Part shown: in pieces, positions 48,272-54,997 of the stretch
How the letters are laid out: the number at the start of each line of letters is the position of its first letter
Position numbering within the stretch: position 1 is the first letter of the stretch
NCBI GenBank assembly: GCA_024281695.1
Contig: JAMXAE010000004.1
Coordinates: forward strand, 1-54,997
Length of the DNA: 54,997 nucleotides
Direction: 5' to 3'
Source of the DNA: Nitrosomonas sp.
GTDB lineage: Bacteria > Pseudomonadota > Gammaproteobacteria > Burkholderiales > Nitrosomonadaceae
Notes under the pieces: generated by a model
Database searches by the model: none
Told to the model about the DNA's origin: nothing
The model's input: the letters and a program-made list of their open reading frames with translations, nothing else
Position numbers and translations under genes: made by a program

Positions 48272-51200
48272 TTACTTAAGCAGAAACTCTGCTCGACTTC
48301 CTTTCTCCTGCTCACCATCTTCAGACTCATGACCACCCACGACAAAAATACGCTCGTCGGGAATCTGACCATTCTCGATCAGCCAATTACGTGCTGCGAT
48401 AGCTCGGCGCTCGGCCAATTCGGCTAGGTCATTGTCGTTAATTTGCGTATTTGCCAGCATCAACTGCTCCATTTCAGCATCTGGCAAACTTTTAGTCAGT
48501 CCAATGGCATTTTTAGGTTTATCGAAGGACTCCTTTTTGTAGGCTATCTCAAGATATTTGCTATATTCTTCTGGCGCCAATATAACCTCCGTGATAGCGC
48601 CACTGGCGATGCCCTTTTTGGTTTGTTCGGCCAGTTTCTGTGCTTTCACCTTGTTTTGTAGCATAGCAAGTTTGAGTCCTTCATGATCTGCTCCGGGATC
48701 GACATGACCGGAAATTTCCAATTTGAGCGATGGACGATCGGTTAACACTTCGGTCAAAGCTTGTAAACGCTTCGACGCTTCTTCTTCAATATCCGCAAAG
48801 CCCGGAGTGAAAGGAATTTCGGATAATTCTTCGCTATCGCCGAGCACCGAACCCAGTAATGCAAAGGGCGAAGTAATGGCTTTGGTGATCAAGTTGATAA
48901 ATGCGGTGAAGATGATGTCACCCAGGTTAAATTGGGGATCATTAATCGATCCCTTGAGTGGTAAATGGATATCAATTTCACCGCGTCGGTTTTTAAGCAG
49001 TGTGAGGGCAAGGTTGAGTGGCAGAGACACGGCGTCTTCGCTTTCGATTTGCTCACCCAGTGTAAATTGATCCAGAAAGATTTTATTTTCTGCGGTTAAT
49101 GCGCCATTTTCCACATGATAATAAACATCTGCGGAGAGCTTACCTTTCTCAATGGCGTAACCAATATATTTCGACGAATAGGGACTAAAGGGCGGCAAAT
49201 CAATATCTTTGACTTTAGTCACGAGATCTAATTGAAGCTCGGAGCTGAAAGGATCAATGGTACCCTTGATTTCCAGTGGTGCAGTTTTATCGAGTGCTCC
49301 GCGAATATCGATTTTCCCAGATTTTCCAGGATATAGCGGACCGACCTGACCGGAAAGCCCTGTCAGATTGGCGCGATAATTGGGTTTGACAAAGCGATCA
49401 TTGAAATTGATATTACCTTGCTGCAAGAGAATTTTGCCGATATAAACGGGTACTGTTTCTTTTATTTTATTTGGTTGAGTATTACTTGCATCATTGATGC
49501 TTGGAGATGAGGATAGAGCCAGCGCCTCTGCTGGCTTGGATTCCGCACTGTTTTCTTGCTGAATGATTTGTTTGAGATTGAGATTTCCATCCGGCATCAA
49601 TGTAATCCGTGCATAAAAATCACTTAAGTTGATCGTATTAATATCCACGCGCAACGGGTCATTAACAAAATTCAGATCGCTGATATCCAACTTCTTCCAG
49701 CGCAATAGGTCATGGGCATCTTTGGGATCAAACACATTAAAATTGGCCAGTTTCCCCTGACCATTCACTTGAACTTTCAACGGCTCACCGCTGGCTTTGA
49801 TTTTTCCTTCAAAGGAAATGTCACCATTGGTTAACAGCGCGGTCAGCTTATCGCCTGCCCAGCCTTGCAAAGATACAAGATCGACTGTACTCAGATTTAA
49901 CACCAAATCCGTTAGCAGAGGAGCCCATGCCAGCGAACCATCCACTTTAATATGTCCGCGCTGATTCACTTGCGCCTGCAGGGCAAGATTGAGCGGTTTA
50001 ATACCTTTCAGATCAATGCTATCTACTGTGAGATCCAACGAATCCACTACCATGGGTGTAATTTTTTTCAGCGTAAGATCTTCATAATGTAGTGAGGCTG
50101 CCTTGAGTTTTATACGTTTGATCTGTGTTGTCCAAGGCGCATTTTTAGCAGAAGATGATTCATCTTTATGTTTACGCGTGGACTCGGATTCGCGCTGATT
50201 CGATTCTTTCTGAACCATATTGATAGTACTGTCGGAACGCGAAGGCTTTCGAGCCGGAATCGGAATAACTGTTGCCTTTGCGATCACTTTGACTTTGACG
50301 GTTGCTTGTGATTGGTTACTAGTGGCTGGGACCTGAGTCGTTGGAAACTGTGTCGTATTGAATAGACGGATTAAATCAATATTGCCACTGACATCCCGGC
50401 GCAAAGTGGAGCTTAATCGATCCAGCGTAATTTCTCCGAATGCTACTTGCTTCGATTGGCTATTAATTTGCAAGCTGTCGACAGTGAACTGTGCGAGCGA
50501 TAGTGCAGATTCTTTTTCATCTTCACGCGTTAAAGCAATTTGATCCATATTCAGCTTAATCTGCGATGGCTTCTTGCCCGTCAAGTCAACTTGAGTTAAA
50601 GCTAAGCTTAGCTGCTTCAAGTGAGCTTGATAAGGTGCTTCCACCGCGCTATTTTTAATAGCTAATTTTCGCAGTGTAGCATTGCCTGTTAGCGTAATGT
50701 CAGGAGCTTTATCCGGTGCCTGTGTAAAGGTGAGAAGCAAATCACTGTTGAGATAGCCCGAGAGAAGTTTAATTCCATTGGGTAAAGGTGCATACCGATC
50801 GAATTGAGTTAAATTAAACTCACTGAGCTTAAGAGATAATGTTGCCTCTTGATTATCAGTAAAAGGGCGTAACTTACCATCCAAAGACAAGGGAGATCCG
50901 TTAATTTTTGCGCTAAAGTGAGGCTCTATCCAATTGGTTAGCACACTATCGAAATTAGCAATAATAGGGATACCCAGATTAATTTCAGTGATTTGATGAT
51001 CAGCCTTCATGTATCGATCAGCAAATTCAAAATGCCCTCCTTGAATCGTTATGTTACTGATGGAGAAAATACTATTTTTATCGTTAGGGTTCTTTTCTTC
51101 ATCCGATGTTTTACTAAATTCCTCTAATAAATCAGAAATATTTAGTTGATCCTCGGTTTCTCGTATCAATCGCAGTTTAGGTTCCGTCAAAGTAATTGCT

Positions 51201-51544
51201 GTCACAACAGGAGCACGTCGCTTAAGCGACTCAATACTCAGATCGATATATAGTTTATTAAAAGAAAAAAACGCTTCATGTTCTTGATTATTGACATCAG
51301 CTTTCTCATCCACACGAAAACCCAATACGATCAGCTCAAGCGTATGTGGTTTGATTTCGATAGAAGCTACGGTGACAGGGCGGTGCAGAATTTCTGACAA
51401 ACGCATCTCAAGCTGAGATTTTGCATAACCGGGCAACCAAAAGATGCTAAGCGCTGCCAAAAGAGCAATCAGAGCAACCACTATACCTAGACCAATGCTC
51501 AGACGCTTATATCGATTAACACGTGATGGTACAGTCGAAGTCAT
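48272..51544 (-). CDS. DUF748/AsmA-like protein with OmpA-like C terminus
   Basis: A 1090-residue protein with one N-terminal membrane helix (about 18-42, IGLGIVVALIALLAALSIFWL), a very long periplasmic region of repeated beta strands of the DUF748/AsmA type (for example VTVASIEIKPHTLELIVLGF), a low-complexity Ser/Arg/Lys stretch near 430-475, and a C-terminal OmpA-like segment (LKLEISGHVDPGADHEGLKL; ELAERRAIAARNWLIENGQI). Relatives of AsmA are thought to carry lipids between membranes. The start is ATG 51544 (AAGGG seven bases upstream); the frame extends to 51559 via TTG. Confidence 0.87.
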   Translation of the reverse strand: MTSTVPSRVNRYKRLSIGLGIVVALIALLAALSIFWLPGYAKSQLEMRLSEILHRPVTVASIEIKPHTLELIVLGFRVDEKADVNNQEHEAFFSFNKLYIDLSIESLKRRAPVVTAITLTEPKLRLIRETEDQLNISDLLEEFSKTSDEEKNPNDKNSIFSISNITIQGGHFEFADRYMKADHQITEINLGIPIIANFDSVLTNWIEPHFSAKINGSPLSLDGKLRPFTDNQEATLSLKLSEFNLTQFDRYAPLPNGIKLLSGYLNSDLLLTFTQAPDKAPDITLTGNATLRKLAIKNSAVEAPYQAHLKQLSLALTQVDLTGKKPSQIKLNMDQIALTREDEKESALSLAQFTVDSLQINSQSKQVAFGEITLDRLSSTLRRDVSGNIDLIRLFNTTQFPTTQVPATSNQSQATVKVKVIAKATVIPIPARKPSRSDSTINMVQKESNQRESESTRKHKDESSSAKNAPWTTQIKRIKLKAASLHYEDLTLKKITPMVVDSLDLTVDSIDLKGIKPLNLALQAQVNQRGHIKVDGSLAWAPLLTDLVLNLSTVDLVSLQGWAGDKLTALLTNGDISFEGKIKASGEPLKVQVNGQGKLANFNVFDPKDAHDLLRWKKLDISDLNFVNDPLRVDINTINLSDFYARITLMPDGNLNLKQIIQQENSAESKPAEALALSSSPSINDASNTQPNKIKETVPVYIGKILLQQGNINFNDRFVKPNYRANLTGLSGQVGPLYPGKSGKIDIRGALDKTAPLEIKGTIDPFSSELQLDLVTKVKDIDLPPFSPYSSKYIGYAIEKGKLSADVYYHVENGALTAENKIFLDQFTLGEQIESEDAVSLPLNLALTLLKNRRGEIDIHLPLKGSINDPQFNLGDIIFTAFINLITKAITSPFALLGSVLGDSEELSEIPFTPGFADIEEEASKRLQALTEVLTDRPSLKLEISGHVDPGADHEGLKLAMLQNKVKAQKLAEQTKKGIASGAITEVILAPEEYSKYLEIAYKKESFDKPKNAIGLTKSLPDAEMEQLMLANTQINDNDLAELAERRAIAARNWLIENGQIPDERIFVVGGHESEDGEQEKGSRAEFLLK

Positions 51545-51711
51545 AACAGTCCCTTTCAATGTCTATGGCGGGTTGGCAAGGTACTCAAAACATTTTAACA
51601 ATCAGTCAAGATTAATCTTCTAATGTACAAACGAGCTATTAAGAAGCTGTAAAAGCAGCCAACTCAATAGCTCATAATCGAAATTCAGCCAGAAGTAACT
51701 AATCGCACATT

Positions 51712-52176
51712 TTAATAATGCGACGAGCTTGCTTTCAGGCTGATTAATTCAACATCAAAAATCAAAGTTGCATTGGGCGGAATAATATTGCCCGCGCCTC
51801 TTTCTCCATATGCCATGGATGGAGGAATAATCAGTGTACGCTGTCCACCTACTTTCATGCCCTGAACACCTTGATCCCAACCTTTAATCACGCGACCTGC
51901 ACCCAGCATAAATGAAAAAGTCTCTTGGCGATCAAATGAGCTATCAAATTTTTTGCCCTTTTTATCAGGTGCATTTTCATCGTAAAGCCAGCCTGTATAG
52001 TGAACACTCACGGTTTTCCCAACTTCAGCCTCATCACCGGCACCTACTTTGATATCAATTTTCTGAAGCTGAGGGCTTGCGGTCGCATGTTCTTTATAAG
52101 CGAATGCTACCTGGGGCAACATAGCCAAAGCTAATAGGGTGATACTTAAATTAAACAGATTCTTTATATTAAGCAT
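51712..52176 (-). CDS. Exported FKBP-type peptidyl-prolyl isomerase
   Basis: A 154-residue protein with a signal peptide (to about residue 26, AFA-YK) and one FKBP domain (EVGKTVSVHYTGWLYDEN, KFDSSFDRQETFSFMLGAGRVIKGWDQGVQGMKVGG, IPPSMAYGERGAGNIIPPNATLIFDVELI). It helps protein folding in the periplasm by isomerising proline bonds. GAGGAAACT precedes ATG 52176. Confidence 0.93.
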   Translation of the reverse strand: MLNIKNLFNLSITLLALAMLPQVAFAYKEHATASPQLQKIDIKVGAGDEAEVGKTVSVHYTGWLYDENAPDKKGKKFDSSFDRQETFSFMLGAGRVIKGWDQGVQGMKVGGQRTLIIPPSMAYGERGAGNIIPPNATLIFDVELISLKASSSHY

Positions 52177-52362
52177 AGTTTCCTCAAGAAAAAATAAATT
52201 CGGTTAATTCTAACGATCAACTCTCAGGTATTATAACCGTTAAGATCTTTTCGTCATCAGCAACTATTCTATTCGATTATCTGTACTTATGGGCCGATTA
52301 GCATACTTGAATAGTTATAATTCTATATATTTCTTAGCGTATTACTTTAATACATTAAAATA

Positions 52363-52827
52363 ATGCAATCATCTGAACAACATGAAACACTTCAGAATGA
52401 ACAGCAGATGCTAAACAAGCAAGCAGCCGATCTTCTGTGTCTGCATGATTCTCTCTTTGTGCGCGCCATGTATCTGGGGGCAGGCTTTCTGGCATTATTC
52501 CTTGGAGCACTGGGCGCCATTCTACCGATATTACCCACGACGCCATTTGTGCTCCTCGCCGCGGCTTGTTTTGCGCGTGGCTCAGAGTATTTTCATCGTA
52601 AATTACTAGTCAATCGAATAGCCGGCCCTATTATCTATGAATGGTGTATTCATCACAGTATTCCACTTCGCGTCAAACGTTGGGTTTATTTTTTAATGAC
52701 ATTATCATTTGGTAGCTCCCTGTTAATCGTGCCAGAGATGTGGCAAAAGATAATGCTGGTTGTGATTGGTAGTATATTGGCTTTTTATATCTGGCGTATC
52801 CCTGTAAGGGAAATTCTGGATAAATAA
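52363..52827 (+). CDS. YbaN/DUF454 family inner membrane protein
   Basis: A 154-residue protein. The family core GALGAILPILPTTPFVLLAAACFARGSEYFHRKLL is at about 44-84, with two or three membrane helices in all. Function unknown. No good ribosome site precedes ATG 52363, and ATG 52408 is an alternative; the residues before 52408 are not conserved. Confidence 0.82.
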   Translation: MQSSEQHETLQNEQQMLNKQAADLLCLHDSLFVRAMYLGAGFLALFLGALGAILPILPTTPFVLLAAACFARGSEYFHRKLLVNRIAGPIIYEWCIHHSIPLRVKRWVYFLMTLSFGSSLLIVPEMWQKIMLVVIGSILAFYIWRIPVREILDK

Positions 52828-53119
52828 ATGGGTCGCTTGTTTTTAAACAATAACTCTCTAGAAAATATTTTTGGTAAACAATTATCCAGACAATTAATCT
52901 CCTCAGGCTTAATAAATTCCTTCCGTTAATTACTCCGTTGATTTACACATCTAAACACCAACACTGAAAACAAATAGTTTTATAGAAAAACGTCTGTTTT
53001 ATCTGTTTATTCGCTGCATAGATTTATTTAATTTCTTTTAGCATTACTAAAAATTAAAGCAATTTAAATTGATGTCGTAAGAAAAAACCTACCCCTTCAA
53101 CAACCATAGCGAGTCAACA

Positions 53120-54649
53120 ATGAGGATAAATGAGCCGGTTACCCAAAGAGACATGGGTATGAATAATGACTGTGAGATCATTTCTACAACGAATCTAAAA
53201 GGTGCTCTCACATCAGCAAATGAAGATTTTATTAGAATGAGTGGTTACACCTGGGAAGAGCTTGAGAATAAAAATCACAATATTATTCGTCACCCTGATG
53301 TACCGCCCGAAGCTTATGCAATGCTATGGGATGCACTCAAGGGGGGTAATCCATGGATGGGACTGGTAAAAAATCGCAATAAAAATGGCGATCACTACTG
53401 GGTCGATGCTTTTGCCAGCCCACAATACGAAGACGGTAAAATTACCGGTTATCAGTCAGTTCGGGTGAAACCCGAGAAAGCCTGGGTTGATCGAGCTGAA
53501 GCGCTGTACGCTAAAGTCATGTCAAAGAAATCGGCAGATGATAAACGACGCTCTAAACTTGATGAGGTTAAATTAACACGATTTCCTATCAGTTTAACTG
53601 CAAAAACTGCATTGACTGTATCCAGTGTTTTTGCACTTGTGTTTATGGGTCTTGCACTGGCTGAGCAAATTTCACTGCTTTTTGCTCTAGCTGGTTTTAT
53701 GATTGGCAGCTTAGTAAGTTCTGTTGTTGTATACCAGATGTTAAGTGGGCTGCGTAATTTAGCATCACAATCAGAAAAAATTGCGAATGATCCATTAGCT
53801 CGCTATGTCTATACCGGCAGAAATGATGAACTGGGTCAAATTGAATATGTACAGATCTTTCAGAATGCAAAGCTTCGTACAGCCATTGGTCGTGTTAGAG
53901 AATCCTCGTCGGTACTGGAGCATGCCTCTGATGAAATAGCTAGAGGTAATTTGGATCTCTCAAGTCGCACGGAGAATCAAGCATCCAGTTTGGAAGAAAC
54001 TGCATCCAGTATGGAAGAAATTACCTCGACAGTGCAGCAAAATGCAGAAAATGCAAAACAAGCCAATCAACTGGTTCAGGAAACACGCAAACAAGCTGAA
54101 AAGAGCGGATCGGTCGTTTCCAGTACCATGCGAGCCATGACTGATATCAATGAAAGTAGTAAAAAAATTGCGGATATTACCAATGTCATCGATGAAATCG
54201 CTTTCCAAACTAATTTACTGGCATTGAATGCTGCGGTAGAGGCTGCACGAGCTGGGGAACAAGGTCGTGGTTTTGCTGTAGTCGCTAATGAAGTACGCAG
54301 TCTAGCTGGCCGCAGTGCCGAGTCTGCAAAACAAATCAAAGATCTGATTAGCGATAGCGTTTCTAAAGTAGAGAGTGGCACACAGTTGGTTAATCAATCA
54401 GCTGACTCGCTAAAAATGATCAATGAAAGCGTTAAGAAAATTTCCGATATCATGGGTGAAATTTCTCAATCTTCTCAAGAACAAGCAAATGGAATTGATC
54501 AAATTAATCAAGCGATCATGCAAATTGATGAAGTGACACAGCAAAATGGACAATTGGTGGAAAAAATAACATCATCCAGTAGCGCTATGAGTCAGAAAGT
54601 CAAAATGCTTTCCGGCTTGGCAGATCAATTTAAATCAGCAAGTAGGTAA
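53120..54649 (+). CDS. Aer-like chemoreceptor with PAS domain
   Basis: A 509-residue methyl-accepting chemotaxis protein. Residues 1-125 form a PAS domain of the Aer type ([43 protein letters not shown]), which in Aer binds FAD and senses redox or oxygen. Two membrane helices with hardly any periplasmic loop lie near 158-205, then a HAMP-like link. The signalling domain covers about 255-505 with the conserved hairpin [21 protein letters not shown]. No CheR-binding pentapeptide is seen at the C terminus. A terminator follows. Confidence 0.93.
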   Translation: MRINEPVTQRDMGMNNDCEIISTTNLKGALTSANEDFIRMSGYTWEELENKNHNIIRHPDVPPEAYAMLWDALKGGNPWMGLVKNRNKNGDHYWVDAFASPQYEDGKITGYQSVRVKPEKAWVDRAEALYAKVMSKKSADDKRRSKLDEVKLTRFPISLTAKTALTVSSVFALVFMGLALAEQISLLFALAGFMIGSLVSSVVVYQMLSGLRNLASQSEKIANDPLARYVYTGRNDELGQIEYVQIFQNAKLRTAIGRVRESSSVLEHASDEIARGNLDLSSRTENQASSLEETASSMEEITSTVQQNAENAKQANQLVQETRKQAEKSGSVVSSTMRAMTDINESSKKIADITNVIDEIAFQTNLLALNAAVEAARAGEQGRGFAVVANEVRSLAGRSAESAKQIKDLISDSVSKVESGTQLVNQSADSLKMINESVKKISDIMGEISQSSQEQANGIDQINQAIMQIDEVTQQNGQLVEKITSSSSAMSQKVKMLSGLADQFKSASR

Positions 54650-54666
54650 GTCCATACTACTTATTC

Positions 54667-54701
54667 AGCCGGAATTAGAACATACTGATTCCGGCTTTTT
54701 T
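54667..54701 (+). terminator. Rho-independent terminator after the chemoreceptor gene
   Basis: AGCCGGAAT (54667-54675) pairs with ATTCCGGCT (54688-54696) over 9 bp, with a T tract to 54701. It lies 17 bases after the stop. Confidence 0.85.
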
Positions 54702-54922
54702 CATATCATTAACTTCAAAGCAATAATTAACTCTTAGCCTCTAATAGAGATTTCACCTATATTCGTAGCCTATTAGATTTAAAAACTTTTCAAATTTTAA
54801 GTATCAGGTAACCTATTAAATCAATAAACATTTAATCGTTTCGCTTTCAACTTCAGAGGATAAAGTTGATGGGGCAAATTCATCTATAATAATCTTTGAT
54901 GATCCCGTGCTAAAATATTTAT

Positions 54923-54997
54923 ATGGATGAAGAAGAAAAATCTGATTTTGACTTTGATTTATGGTCTCAAATGGCCCGGCAGGACCCTGAAAAATTT
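54923..54997 (+). CDS. DUF3135-like protein, cut by the window end
   Basis: Only the first 25 codons are present. They read MDEEEKSDFDFDLWSQMARQ then DPEKF, the pattern FDxxxWxxMARxDPExF typical of the small DUF3135 family of unknown function. ATG 54923 opens it; no strong ribosome site is visible. The rest lies beyond the window. Confidence 0.7.
   Translation, partial: MDEEEKSDFDFDLWSQMARQDPEKF

Noticed and set aside
54866..54890. TTGATG and TATAAT before the last gene as a promoter
   Set aside because: The spacing is only 13 bases, too short for a standard promoter.

Overview
The window looks like chromosomal DNA of a betaproteobacterium, most likely an ammonia oxidiser of the Nitrosomonas group. 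This is an inference from gene content: a cytochrome P460-family protein, small periplasmic c-type cytochromes, a soluble RnfB, a malate-CoA ligase/malyl-CoA lyase set, the paired N-degron transferases, and the mnmG-rsmG-parA-parB order. No rRNA, tRNA, CRISPR array or intact insertion sequence was recognised.

Layout. 1-3100 is an accessory patch: a secreted beta-trefoil protein with an uncharacterised C-terminal half, then a Fic-family gene broken by several frame changes. 3250-7440 (+) carries a membrane protein, an Hsp20 chaperone whose start region folds like an RNA thermometer, Uup, and two monohaem cytochromes c. 7504-11790 (-) reads as aat-bpt-pyrD-rnfB-nth-DUF1841. 11928-17926 (+) has an outer membrane barrel protein, lolC-lolD, an ABC exporter and a lipoprotein.

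18104-29146 (-) is the centrepiece: an eleven-gene sulfur island. In transcription order it encodes a YezD/DUF2292 protein, an outer membrane porin (TTG start), a sulfate-binding protein, DUF2325, a degenerate EAL protein, a Family 2A (SrpI-like) encapsulin shell, a cysteine desulfurase with a long disordered N-terminal cargo extension, CysT, CysW, CysA and a second degenerate EAL protein. It ends at a strong terminator hairpin. The arrangement suggests that sulfate uptake is coupled to a protein nanocompartment that handles or stores cysteine-derived sulfur, with two non-catalytic EAL-like proteins of unknown role.

29414-35546 holds cca, a P460-family cytochrome lacking the cross-linking lysine, an HDOD protein, two adjacent frameshifted genes, pncC and a TIGR00645 membrane protein. 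35811-38249 is a Calx-beta/RTX secreted protein with recently duplicated modules. 38998-42127 holds mtkB-mtkA and malyl-CoA lyase, followed by an atypical ADP-ribosylglycohydrolase. 43385-47903 is the partition block: a Trm112-like protein, parB, parA, rsmG, mnmG and a near-perfect parS, which suggests the region is close to the chromosome origin. The remainder is a large DUF748/OmpA-like protein, an FKBP isomerase, a YbaN-like protein, an Aer-like PAS chemoreceptor and the start of a DUF3135-like gene cut by the window end.
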